Shown here: one piece after another, positions 24,716 to 32,604 of the stretch
Position numbering within the stretch: the stretch's first letter is position 1
Layout: every line of letters begins with the position of its first letter
Assembly: GCF_021556435.1 (NCBI RefSeq)
Contig: NZ_JAKGCU010000004.1
Span: 62,001-126,000 of the forward strand
DNA length: 64,000 nucleotides
Direction of reading: 5' to 3'
Source: Gordonia tangerina
Lineage (GTDB): Bacteria > Actinomycetota > Actinomycetes > Mycobacteriales > Mycobacteriaceae
Program-made: the position numbers and the translations under genes
The notes under the pieces: model-generated
What the model was told of the DNA's origin: nothing
Databases searched by the model: none
What the model saw: the letters and a program-made list of their open reading frames with translations, nothing else

Positions 24716-25402
24716 ATGGGCGTGATCTATCTGGTGCGGCATGGGCAGGCCGATCCGAATGCGTACGGTGTGTACGGCTCCGACGAGCCGCCGGTCAACG
24801 GACCGGGCGGTCTCACCGACGCCGGACAGCTGCAGGCGCGCCTCACCGGTACCCTGCTGTCCGGTCTCACCGATACGATCACCGCGGCGCTCAGCGGCGA
24901 TCTGCCGCGACAGTCACAGACCCTGGCGGGTGTTCTCGCGCAAGTCCCCGGTGCGCCGACCCCGGAGGTCGACCCTGATTGGAACGAGTACGCCCTGCCC
25001 GCCCTGGTGGGATCGACCAGCGCCGAAGAGTATCGCGACGGCCGCAGCTATCAACAGCGCCTCGACGCGGGGCTGGCCGACTGGATCAGCGGAACCGGTG
25101 AGCACGGGACCGGCGAGACCTTCACCGATTTCGCCAAGCGGGTGCGCGCCGCCGCCGAACGCGCCACCGCGCTGGCTGGCTCAGAACAGACGGTGCTGGT
25201 GGTGTCGTCGGCCGGCACCATCACGCAGTGGCTGGCACAACTGTGGGAGATTCCGCCGAGCGCGTGGCCCGCATTGTCTCGCACCATGGTCAATGCATCG
25301 GTATCGAAACTGATCGTCGGACGCAGCGGCGTCTCGGTGGTGTCGTTCAACGAACACGCCCACCTCGCCGACCGGGAGGGTGGGCTCGCCACGTTCCGGT
25401 GA
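24716..25402 (+). CDS. Histidine phosphatase-fold protein with altered second motif
   Basis: 228-residue member of the phosphoglycerate mutase-like fold. The phospho-accepting motif YLVRHGQAD (R8-H9-G10) is present at the N-terminus. The second conserved histidine, usually in a VxHGG or VGHG motif, is replaced: the corresponding stretch is VLVVSSAGTITQWL. Similar serine variants occur in some actinobacterial members, so the protein may still be a phosphatase with a different proton donor, or may only bind phosphorylated ligands. Start ATG 24716. Its stop is directly followed by a repeat-rich region. Confidence 0.8.
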   Translation: MGVIYLVRHGQADPNAYGVYGSDEPPVNGPGGLTDAGQLQARLTGTLLSGLTDTITAALSGDLPRQSQTLAGVLAQVPGAPTPEVDPDWNEYALPALVGSTSAEEYRDGRSYQQRLDAGLADWISGTGEHGTGETFTDFAKRVRAAAERATALAGSEQTVLVVSSAGTITQWLAQLWEIPPSAWPALSRTMVNASVSKLIVGRSGVSVVSFNEHAHLADREGGLATFR

Positions 25403-25660
25403 TCTCGATACGGCTCCTCGCTGCGCTCGTCACCTACTCGATCAGCGAGGGGAAGCTCGTCCACTCGAACAGCGAGGAAAAACCCGCCCACTCGAACAGC
25501 GGGGGAACGGCCGACTCGAACAGCGGGGGAAGCTCGTCCACTCGAACAGCAAGAGAAACCCGCCCACTCGAACAGCAGGGGAGCGTCCACGGATGAGCGC
25601 TCCACTCGCCGGTCGAGTAGCAGGACCGGCGACGAAGGAGACGACCCTGCGTATCGAGAC
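25402..25660. repeat. Tandem array (24-27 bp units) flanked by inverted GTCTCGATACG/CGTATCGAGAC modules
   Basis: CTCGAACAGCG-type words recur at 25437 (as CTCGATCAGCG), 25464, 25491, 25515, 25541 and 25567. Spacing is 27, 27, 24, 26 and 26 bp. The left flank is ATCTCGATACG (25402-25412) plus CTACTCGATC. The right flank is GGTCGAGTAG (from 25611) plus CGTATCGAGAC (25650-25660), so the flanks are inverted copies of one another. The same flank words border the 34-bp array at 8934-9136. It fills the space between convergent genes and may act as terminator. Confidence 0.8.
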
Positions 25661-25665
25661 CCCCG

Positions 25666-26403
25666 TCACGCCCGGTGCAGGTTCTCCCCCGGCCGCGTCA
25701 AAACGACGTTGGGCAGCACAGCATTTCGCGACAACTGGGTCACCGAGTGGGCGATGGTGGCGACGTCGCCGACGGTGATCATCTCCTCGCCCGGGATCGT
25801 GTCTTTGAGCCAGTCGGACATGTCGGTGTCCACGTAGCCCGGGGCGATGGTGGTGGCGCTGACCCCGTTGGCCGACTCCTCGAGATTGAAGGTCTCACAC
25901 AGCGAGATCAGCGCCGCCTTCGTCGCCCCGTAGGCGGACAACTCCGGCTCCGGATAGACACCCGTGATCGAGGCGACCGCGATGACCTTTGCCGCACCGG
26001 CGATCTCGGCGGTCGACCGCAGGACCGGCACCAGCGACTGCAACAGGATGTATGGCGCACGCACATTGACCTGATAGAGCCGGTCGAACCTGCGCACCGG
26101 AAGGTCGGCGACCTTCCCCTTCTGTCCCATACCGGCGTTGACGACCAGCGCGTCGCAACGCCCGAATGCCTCACGGTGCGCCGCGGCCAGACCTTCTACC
26201 GCGTCTGCGTCGGTCATGTCCGCCGGGATCACCTCGACCCGTCCGGCCCCCAGATCGCCGAGTTCACCGGCCCGCTGCTCGAGCGCCTCACGTCCGCGCG
26301 AACTGATGGTGAGATCCCATCCGTCGGCGGCGAACCGCTCCGCGATCGCCGCGCCGATACCGCGCGACGCGCCGGTTACCAGCGCAACCTTGTTGTCAGA
26401 CAC
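25666..26403 (-). CDS. Short-chain dehydrogenase/reductase
   Basis: 245-residue classical SDR. The cofactor motif TGASRGIG covers residues 10-17, NAG is at 89-91, and the catalytic triad is S145, Y158, K162 (YGATK). The lack of an acidic residue after the second strand together with SSRGRE suggests NADP(H) preference. Start is GTG 26403 with a GAGGGGGA ribosome-binding site; it overlaps the end of the phosphotransferase gene by 8 bp. In this operon with FadE and an APH-type kinase it probably acts on a hydroxyacyl or ketoacyl intermediate. The substrate is unknown. Confidence 0.87.
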   Translation of the reverse strand: MSDNKVALVTGASRGIGAAIAERFAADGWDLTISSRGREALEQRAGELGDLGAGRVEVIPADMTDADAVEGLAAAHREAFGRCDALVVNAGMGQKGKVADLPVRRFDRLYQVNVRAPYILLQSLVPVLRSTAEIAGAAKVIAVASITGVYPEPELSAYGATKAALISLCETFNLEESANGVSATTIAPGYVDTDMSDWLKDTIPGEEMITVGDVATIAHSVTQLSRNAVLPNVVLTRPGENLHRA

Positions 26404-27421
26404 GATTTTTCCCCCTCAATGTGCTCAGACCCGCCGAAATGAAATCGCCGGTCGCCTCGGCCGCGCGGTCCGCACCGTCGGATGCCGCACCGGCTCGTGC
26501 CCGATAGGTGATGCCTTCGGCGATCACGCCGAGCTTCAGATTCGCCAGCGCGAGATAGAAGTCCCAGTCACCCAGGTCGCCACCGGTACGGGTGGCGTAG
26601 CGCTGCGCCATGTCGTCGGCGGAGGGATACCGGTCGCTGGTCCAGGCTGCGTCGAACCCGACGACGCGGTCAAACCCCTTGCGGCGGTACACACACATCA
26701 GTGCGATGTCGGTCAGCGGGTCACCCAGCGTCGACATCTCCCAGTCCACCACTGCCCGAACAGTTCCCGGGTCGTCGGCGGACAGGATGGTGTTGTCGAC
26801 GCGGTAGTCTCCATGCACGATCGTGGTGTCGGCCTCGGCCGGGATCCGCTCGCTCAACTCCGCGACCAGCCGGTCCACATCGTCGAGGTCGCGTGTCTTG
26901 ACGTGCCCCCATTGCCGCGCCCAGAGCTTCACCTGTCGGGCCGCGAACCCGTCGGGTCGACCGAAATCACCGAGACCGACGGCCCGGAAGTCGACGGCGT
27001 GCAGCCGCACCAGGGTGTCGACCAAACCGTCGACGTTGCGGTCGATCTCATCGTCGGACAGCGCCGTCAGATCGTCGTCGGTGCGGATGATCCGGCCGTC
27101 GACGAACTCCACCACTGTGAACGGCGCTCCCAGCACCTCGCCGTCGGAGTCAATGGCCACGGCGGGCGCCACCGGCACGTCGGTGGATTGCAGCGCGCTC
27201 GTAACCGCCCATTCCCGGTTCATGTCATGCGCCGAGGGGGTGAGCCCACTCGTCGGCGGACGCCGCACCACCCAATGCGATTCGTCGTCGCGCACACTGA
27301 AGGTGAGGTTGGACTTGCCGCCGCTTATCAGGTCCACCCGAAGGTCGCCGACGACCCCGACGCCTTCGCGGACCAGGAAGTCGCGCAGCAGCGTGGAATC
27401 CAGCGCAGGATGCTCGCTCAT
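26396..27421 (-). CDS. Aminoglycoside-phosphotransferase-fold kinase (ACAD-associated)
   Basis: 341-residue APH/choline-kinase-fold protein. The catalytic loop IVHGDYRVDN (H203, D205, N210) and metal-binding VVDWEMS (D226) are present. In this subfamily the gene sits beside an acyl-CoA dehydrogenase, and in ACAD10/ACAD11 the two are fused; those enzymes phosphorylate 4-hydroxyacyl-CoAs before dehydration. Overlap with fadE (ATGA at 27418-27421) and the same partner order suggest an equivalent two-step handling of hydroxy-fatty acids here (inference). It is not expected to be an antibiotic-resistance gene. Confidence 0.87.
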   Translation of the reverse strand: MSEHPALDSTLLRDFLVREGVGVVGDLRVDLISGGKSNLTFSVRDDESHWVVRRPPTSGLTPSAHDMNREWAVTSALQSTDVPVAPAVAIDSDGEVLGAPFTVVEFVDGRIIRTDDDLTALSDDEIDRNVDGLVDTLVRLHAVDFRAVGLGDFGRPDGFAARQVKLWARQWGHVKTRDLDDVDRLVAELSERIPAEADTTIVHGDYRVDNTILSADDPGTVRAVVDWEMSTLGDPLTDIALMCVYRRKGFDRVVGFDAAWTSDRYPSADDMAQRYATRTGGDLGDWDFYLALANLKLGVIAEGITYRARAGAASDGADRAAEATGDFISAGLSTLRGKNRV

Positions 27422-28632
27422 CGGCCGGCCACCGCCTGGGCGGCCTTCTTCGCCCGGCCGATGGCGCGCCGTGCGATCGCCCAGCGATGTACCTCCGAGG
27501 GTCCGTCGTAGATGCGGAACGGCCGCAACTCCTGCTGCAGTCGGGCGATCGGCAGGTCCTCGGACACGCCGAGGCCGCCACACATCTGCATGCTGCGGTC
27601 GGCGATACGGGTGTATGCTTCGGCGGCAAAGGTTTTCGCGATGGACGTCTCGTTGGAGGCGTGGCTGCCGGCGTCAAGTTCGTGGCATGCCTTGACCAGC
27701 AACGCCATGCTGGCGGCGAGGTCGATCTCGTTGTCGGCCACCATCTGTTGGATCATGCCGAGGTCACCGAGCTTGCCGCCGAAGCCTTCACGCTTGGAGA
27801 CGTAGTCGACGGCGACGTCGTGGCAGCGTTGCGCGGAGCCGAACCACCGCATGACGTGGGTCATCCGCGCCGGGCCGAGGCGCACCTGCGCATACCGGTA
27901 TCCTTCGTCGACCTCGCCGAGGATGTCCTCATCGGGCACGAACACATCGGTGAAGCTGACCTCACAGTGTCCACCGATCATCGACCGGTCGGTGGTGACG
28001 ATGTGGCGGTCCACCGAGATGCCCGGGGTATCGGCGGGGGCCAGGAACATGGTGGCGCCGCCCCGATCACCGGGTGCACCGGCGGTGCGGGCCATGATGA
28101 TGAAGAAGCCGGCCCCCTCTGCACCGGTGATGAACCGCTTCTCGCCGTTGATCTTCCATCCGCCGTCGACCTTCACCGCCGCGGTGCTCAACGCATTGGG
28201 GTCCGAACCCGCCCCCGGTGACGGCTCGGTCATGGCGAAGGCCGACCGCACGTCACCGGCGGCCAGTGGCGCGAGATACTTCTGCTTCTGCTCGTCGCTG
28301 GCGATGTGCGCCAGCATGTGCACATTGCCCTCGTCGGGGGCGCCGATGTGCAGGGCGATCGGCCCGAAAGTGGAATAGCCTGCAGCGGCGAACACCGGCG
28401 CCCGATCGGACATGTTGAGGCCGAGCCCGCCGAACTGCACCGGTGCGTGCGGCGCAAAGATGCCCTCGGCCTTGGCCTTGGCATTCATCTCCCGTCGGAG
28501 ATCGTCGCCGCCGGCGGCGTTGATGTCCCCGCGGTGCTCGTTCTCCAGGGGCAGGACGTAGTCGCGGACGAACCGGGTCGTCTTCTCCACGACTTCGGTC
28601 ACATCGTCGTCGTAACGCAGGTCAACGGACAT
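27418..28632 (-). CDS. Acyl-CoA dehydrogenase, ACAD10/11-like
   Basis: 404-residue flavoenzyme with the usual N-terminal helical, middle beta and C-terminal helical domains. FAD/substrate motifs are AFAMTEPSPGAGSDP and INGEKRFITGA. C-terminal active-site stretch IYDGPSEVHRWAIARR has Asp at the position of the medium-chain enzyme's catalytic Glu, as is typical for the ACAD10/11 subgroup. Start ATG 28632 with GAGGAG upstream. It is the first of three coupled genes (fadE-APH-SDR), preceded by a TetR gene and a near-palindromic operator. A role in degradation of hydroxylated or branched acyl chains is likely. Confidence 0.9.
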   Translation of the reverse strand: MSVDLRYDDDVTEVVEKTTRFVRDYVLPLENEHRGDINAAGGDDLRREMNAKAKAEGIFAPHAPVQFGGLGLNMSDRAPVFAAAGYSTFGPIALHIGAPDEGNVHMLAHIASDEQKQKYLAPLAAGDVRSAFAMTEPSPGAGSDPNALSTAAVKVDGGWKINGEKRFITGAEGAGFFIIMARTAGAPGDRGGATMFLAPADTPGISVDRHIVTTDRSMIGGHCEVSFTDVFVPDEDILGEVDEGYRYAQVRLGPARMTHVMRWFGSAQRCHDVAVDYVSKREGFGGKLGDLGMIQQMVADNEIDLAASMALLVKACHELDAGSHASNETSIAKTFAAEAYTRIADRSMQMCGGLGVSEDLPIARLQQELRPFRIYDGPSEVHRWAIARRAIGRAKKAAQAVAGR

Positions 28633-28658
28633 CGCATCTCCTCACCGGGTGGCACCGA

Positions 28659-28674
28659 CCGAGCGATCGTTCGG
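28659..28674. promoter_or_regulatory. Near-palindromic operator upstream of the fadE-APH-SDR operon
   Basis: CCGAGCGATCGTTCGG is a 16-bp dyad with one mismatched pair, 27-42 bp upstream of the fadE start and 48 bp downstream of the TetR stop. The size and style fit a TetR-family site, probably bound by the neighbouring regulator. Confidence 0.5.
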
Positions 28675-28721
28675 CGATCGACACCTTGCCAGGTGATGGG
28701 GCTCAGGTCAACCCGGGGAGA

Positions 28722-29372
28722 TCAGACGGCGCCGTCGGCTCGATAGCCGACCAGCGCGCGGGCCAGTTCCAGGTTGCGCGCGATGAGTTCGTCGGCCCCG
28801 AGTTCGCCGTCGAGCTTGAACCAGGTCGAGACTCCGACACACATGGTGGCGACGGCGCGGGCGGCGTCCTTGGGGTAGGGCGTCGCGAAGTCGCCCGCCT
28901 CGACGCCGGCGAACACGATCTCGTCGACCATGTGCTGCTGCCGGTCGCGGTGGCCGATGTAGGTGGGTTTGTAGCCGTCGTCGAGGCTGCGAATCTCCGT
29001 AGAGCCCACGAACGCCTGCTCGCGGCGGTACATGTGGAACCGCAACAACGATTCGACGACGGCATCGAACTGGTCGACGGGCCGGTCGCCGGCCTCGGCG
29101 ATGGCCACCTCGGAACGGTGCAGCAGATCGGTCATCGTGCGTTCGAGCAGACCCTGGAGCAGGGATTGCTTGGACGGGTAGTGGTGATAGAGCCCCGGCA
29201 CCGAGAGGTTGGCACGTGCAGCGATCTCGCGGACCGACGTCCCGTGGTACCCATGCTCGGCGAATGCCGCGAGCGCGGCCGCCAGCGGCACGGGCAGCGT
29301 CGACTCGCCGTAGTCGCGCCATTGGCCCAGGGACTCCGGACGCACATCGGTGTCGCCGGTCCCGCTAGTCAT
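28722..29372 (-). CDS. TetR-family regulator of the fadE operon
   Basis: 216-residue TetR repressor. The DNA-binding domain (about 20-70) has ALAAFAEHGYHGTSVREIAARANLSVPGLYHHYPSKQSLL. The C-terminal ligand domain contains a KstR2/FadR-like arrangement (EIRSLDDGYKPTYIGHRDR) that is common in regulators of acyl-CoA catabolism. ATG 29372 chosen; ATG 29384 is in frame. It is immediately upstream of, and on the same strand as, fadE-APH-SDR, so it may be co-transcribed or act at the palindrome between them. Confidence 0.88.
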   Translation of the reverse strand: MTSGTGDTDVRPESLGQWRDYGESTLPVPLAAALAAFAEHGYHGTSVREIAARANLSVPGLYHHYPSKQSLLQGLLERTMTDLLHRSEVAIAEAGDRPVDQFDAVVESLLRFHMYRREQAFVGSTEIRSLDDGYKPTYIGHRDRQQHMVDEIVFAGVEAGDFATPYPKDAARAVATMCVGVSTWFKLDGELGADELIARNLELARALVGYRADGAV

Positions 29373-29417
29373 GAGGTCCAACATAGTCGTAGCCGGTCCC
29401 GCGGCCCGCATCCGGCA

Positions 29418-30083
29418 CTAGTCGAAGCGCGCCACACCGTCGGCCAGCGCCATCATCAACCCCACGCTGACGTCGACAACACCCTCCCGATCGAGGTCGA
29501 GATGCCCTTCCAGCCAGGCCGCGAGGACGCGTCCGAGTCCACCGACCTGGAAGTGCGCCGCGGCGATCCCCCTTGGACGCGACTTGAACTCGACCACGCC
29601 CGACGCCGACTGCACGGTGAGCGCGGCGAAGATCTCGGTGGATTCCATCCGCTTGGCCGCGATCGTCGGACTCAGCAGCGCCTGCGAGAACAACAGTCGA
29701 CCCTTACGCCGGTCCTCGTCGATGACCGCGACGATGGCCCCGACGGCAGCACGGACCTTGCCCTCGACATCGTCGCCGGAATCGAATGCGGCCACTCCCA
29801 GCTCGGCGATCTCCCCGATGACACCGTCGAACGTCGCGGCGACCAGCGCTTCGATCGAATCGAAACTCTCATAGAAGTAGCGGGTGGTGAGGCCGGCCTC
29901 CCGGCAGACCCCGCGGACGGTGATGGAGCCGCCGTCCGAGGCACCCAGCAATTCCAGCGCGGCGTCGATCAGTGTCGCCCGCCGTCGGGCCACCCGGATG
30001 CCTCCGTCTTCGCCACCGTAAGCGCGCAGGTTCTCACCTGCGGAAGCGTCGGCAGGTTTCGTCTCACCGGATGTACTCGCCAC
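29418..30083 (-). CDS. TetR-family regulator, divergent from DUF2236 gene
   Basis: 221-residue TetR repressor. A flexible N-terminus of about 25 residues precedes the helix-turn-helix (ATLIDAALELLG, then ITVRGVCREAGLTTRYFYESFDS). The ligand-binding domain is hydrophobic and not assignable. GTG 30083 start. It is divergent from the DUF2236 gene, with two identical GACANTGTC dyads between them, one near each gene, so it likely represses both. Confidence 0.87.
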   Translation of the reverse strand: MASTSGETKPADASAGENLRAYGGEDGGIRVARRRATLIDAALELLGASDGGSITVRGVCREAGLTTRYFYESFDSIEALVAATFDGVIGEIAELGVAAFDSGDDVEGKVRAAVGAIVAVIDEDRRKGRLLFSQALLSPTIAAKRMESTEIFAALTVQSASGVVEFKSRPRGIAAAHFQVGGLGRVLAAWLEGHLDLDREGVVDVSVGLMMALADGVARFD

Positions 30084-30094
30084 CCACCCATCTT

Positions 30095-30149
30095 GACACT
30101 GTCGTCACCGGCGCCGTCGGCGCTTGACATCGACCAGCTTGACAATGTC
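30095..30149. promoter_or_regulatory. Twin GACANTGTC operators in the TetR/DUF2236 divergent region
   Basis: CTTGACACTGTC (dyad at 30095-30103) and CTTGACAATGTC (dyad at 30141-30149) are two copies of one palindrome in the same orientation, 46 bp apart. A half-copy CTTGACA also occurs at 30123. This is the only repeated dyad in the 119-bp divergent region. Confidence 0.55.
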
Positions 30150-30202
30150 CAATGAAAAAGACAACAGCCGTAGTCAGATGGCGGCTCGAACAGGGGGTTT
30201 CA

Positions 30203-31117
30203 ATGAGCACCGAACCACTCGTCGATGACATCGACCTGCCACCCGCCTTCGCCGCGGTCGACCCGGATACCGAGTACATCCCGCCGCAGGCGCGGATGAC
30301 CCGTGGTGAGCTCGACGCGCTGCCGACGCGCCAGAACGAGATGAAGGGCATCTCGGCCCTCGCCGGACCTGCCAACGTCATCATGCAGCTCGCGATGCCC
30401 GCAGTGGGATACGGCGTCTACGAGAGCCGCGTGGACAGCGGCAACCTCTTCAAGCATCCCATCAAGCGCACCCGCACCACCCTGAGCTACCTTGCCGTCG
30501 CCGTGATGGGCACGCCGAAGGATCGGCGCCTGTACCGCAAGGCCGTGGGCAAGGCGCACGCACAGGTCCGCTCCACCGAAGACAGCCCGGTCAAGTACAA
30601 CGCGTTCGATCCCAAGCTGCAGCTCTGGGTGGCCGCCTGCCTCTACAAGGGGTGGGAGGACATGCAGTACTTCTACGGCGATCCCGCCGACATCACCGAG
30701 GAGGCCTACCAGAACGGCGCCGTGCTGGGCACCACGCTGCAGGTCCCGCGTGAGATGTGGCCGGCCACCCGCGCGGATTTCCAGACCTACTGGGACGAGA
30801 CCGTGGAAACCTTCGAGATCGATCCCGTCATCCGCGACATGCTCATCTCCATCGTGCGGGCCGAGTTCATGCCGCGCTGGTTCAGCTTCCTGTTCGGCTG
30901 GTGGTTCGAGTTGCTGACCATCGGTTTCCTGCCGGAGAACTTCCGCGACAAGATGGGACTCGAGTTCACGCCGTGGAAGCGTCGGGTCTTCAACGCGCAC
31001 AACAAGGCCGCCAAGGCCATCAGTGATCACCTGCCGAAGGTGTTGCGCGAGTTCCCCTTCAACTTCTTCCTGTGGGATGTCCGCTGGCGCATCCGCACCG
31101 GACGCCCGCTGGTCTGA
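30203..31117 (+). CDS. DUF2236 protein (haem-dependent oxygenase MpaB/rubber-oxygenase superfamily)
   Basis: 304-residue DUF2236 protein. The family includes fungal MpaB and the rubber oxygenase Lcp, where a b-type haem cleaves isoprenoid double bonds. The central helix VGKAHAQVRS, followed by YNAFDPKLQLWVAACLYKG, matches the family core with its conserved histidine and arginine. No signal peptide is visible, so a cytoplasmic or membrane-surface location is likely; a hydrophobic stretch FSFLFGWWFELLTIGFLP occurs near residue 235. Start ATG 30203, with AGGGGG 7 bp upstream. The divergent TetR gene probably controls it. Substrate unknown. Confidence 0.82.
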   Translation: MSTEPLVDDIDLPPAFAAVDPDTEYIPPQARMTRGELDALPTRQNEMKGISALAGPANVIMQLAMPAVGYGVYESRVDSGNLFKHPIKRTRTTLSYLAVAVMGTPKDRRLYRKAVGKAHAQVRSTEDSPVKYNAFDPKLQLWVAACLYKGWEDMQYFYGDPADITEEAYQNGAVLGTTLQVPREMWPATRADFQTYWDETVETFEIDPVIRDMLISIVRAEFMPRWFSFLFGWWFELLTIGFLPENFRDKMGLEFTPWKRRVFNAHNKAAKAISDHLPKVLREFPFNFFLWDVRWRIRTGRPLV

Positions 31118-31126
31118 CCTCCCGGC

Positions 31127-31175
31127 GATTTCGTAGTACGAACATGCGAATTTCGCGTGTTCGTACTACGAAATC
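31127..31175. terminator. Long hairpin between convergent DUF2236 and flavoenzyme genes
   Basis: A 23-bp stem (31127-31149 with 31153-31175), ATT loop, one T:G wobble. The left arm starts GATTTCGTAGTACGAACA. The stop codon of the leftward gene (31166-31168) is inside the right arm. Same design as the hairpins at 15017 and 21198. Confidence 0.65.
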
Positions 31176-32467
31176 TGCTGTAGCGCTTCGCGAGTGATGT
31201 CGGCGACGGAGGTGTGGCCCGACAGGCCGAGGGTGAGGTCGAGTTCGGCGATGATGTTGGCGACCACATCCCGCGCACCGTCGGCGCCGGCGAGCGCCAG
31301 CCCGTACATGTGCGGGCGGCCGATGCACGCGGCGTCCGCGCCGAGCGCGAGCGCCTTGAACACGTCGGCGCCGGTGTGAATTCCGGAGTCCACCAGCACC
31401 CTCATCCGGCCGTCGACCACCGGCGCGATGGCGGCCAGGGCGTCGATCGACCCGATCGCACCATCCACCTGACGGCCACCATGGTTCGAGACGATGATCC
31501 CGTCGACCCCGACATCGATCGCCCGGCGCGCATCGTCGGGGTGCAGCACCCCCTTGAGAACGATGGGTAGCGACGTCCGATCCCGGAGCCCGGCGATGTC
31601 ATCCCAATTCAGCGACGGCCGCGAATAGATGTCGAGGAAGGTCTGCACCGCGGTCCGCGGCTCAGGCGCCGTCAGATTCTTCAGCAGGCGTCCCGGCGAG
31701 TTCCGCGCGATGGATAACAAGGTCTTGATCGCGCCGAGCGAGATCTCCGGACGCTCCCCCACCGCGGCCCTGACCCGATCGGCGACGATTTCGGTGAACC
31801 TCGGGTCCGACGTGTACTGGTCGATCCCCTCACCGCGCGCAAACGGCAACGACCCGATATTCAGGTCCTGCGGCCGCCACCCCAGCATGGTGGTGTCGAG
31901 GGTGACCGCCACGGCGTCGGCCCCCATCTTCTCCGCGCGCGCCAGCAGACTGTCCACGAGGTCGTCGTCGGTAGACCAATACAGCTGAAACCAACGCGGC
32001 GCGCCCGGCCGCACCCGGTCCATCTCCGCGGCCACCCGCTCCATCGGCGCGCTGCCCTGGTTGGAGAAGATGTAGGGCACCCCGAGTTCCGCGGCCGCAT
32101 GGCCGATGTGCACGTCGGCCTCGCGGGCCGCGAGTGCACCCGCGCCGACCGGGGAGAACAGCACCGGAGCCGGTAGCGTCCGTCCGAACAGTTCCGTCTG
32201 CAACGAGCGCGACGACACGTCGCGCAGCACCCGGGGCACGATCGCCCACCGATCCAAGGCCGCCCGGTTGCCCGTCATGGTCGCCCCTTCGCCGGCTCCC
32301 CCGGCAATGTAGGCCCACGCCCGCTTCGACATCACCCGCTGCGCCCGGCGCTCGAGTTCGGCGTGATCGGTCGGCACCCGGGGCCGACGACCGTGGATTC
32401 CCTCGGTGTAGATCTCGTTCTGCCGGGCCCGGCCCACGCCCGTCGGCGCAGTGGTCTCATCGGTCAC
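31166..32467 (-). CDS. FMN-dependent alpha-hydroxy-acid oxidase, lactate 2-monooxygenase-like
   Basis: 433-residue TIM-barrel flavoenzyme. The FMN/active-site signature SNHGGRQVDG contains the catalytic histidine. N-terminal WAYIAGGAGEGATM and the segment FQLYWSTDDDLVDSLLARAEKMG resemble lactate 2-monooxygenase of Mycobacterium (lactate to acetate, CO2 and water) more than membrane-bound LldD or glycolate oxidase. Start ATG 32467. It ends inside a hairpin that separates it from the DUF2236 gene. Lactate or another short 2-hydroxy acid is the probable substrate. Confidence 0.86.
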   Translation of the reverse strand: MTDETTAPTGVGRARQNEIYTEGIHGRRPRVPTDHAELERRAQRVMSKRAWAYIAGGAGEGATMTGNRAALDRWAIVPRVLRDVSSRSLQTELFGRTLPAPVLFSPVGAGALAAREADVHIGHAAAELGVPYIFSNQGSAPMERVAAEMDRVRPGAPRWFQLYWSTDDDLVDSLLARAEKMGADAVAVTLDTTMLGWRPQDLNIGSLPFARGEGIDQYTSDPRFTEIVADRVRAAVGERPEISLGAIKTLLSIARNSPGRLLKNLTAPEPRTAVQTFLDIYSRPSLNWDDIAGLRDRTSLPIVLKGVLHPDDARRAIDVGVDGIIVSNHGGRQVDGAIGSIDALAAIAPVVDGRMRVLVDSGIHTGADVFKALALGADAACIGRPHMYGLALAGADGARDVVANIIAELDLTLGLSGHTSVADITREALQQIS

Positions 32468-32604
32468 GGTGGCACTCCTGACGAAGGACGACGATCATGG
32501 GCTCATCATAGGAATCGGGCAGCGCCCTGGTGTGCCCGTGGTCACATCGCCGTGTCCGCTCCGCCGACTACCCTGACCCTCACATCCAAGGGGAGGTTCT
32601 GACC

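Noticed and set aside
25437..25590. CRISPR or minisatellite coding for a repetitive peptide
   Set aside because: No spacers, spacing irregular (24-27 bp), and no frame with start and ribosome-binding site spans it.
26396..27421. Aminoglycoside resistance gene
   Set aside because: APH fold is present, but the ATGA overlap with fadE and the ACAD-associated subfamily indicate acyl metabolism.
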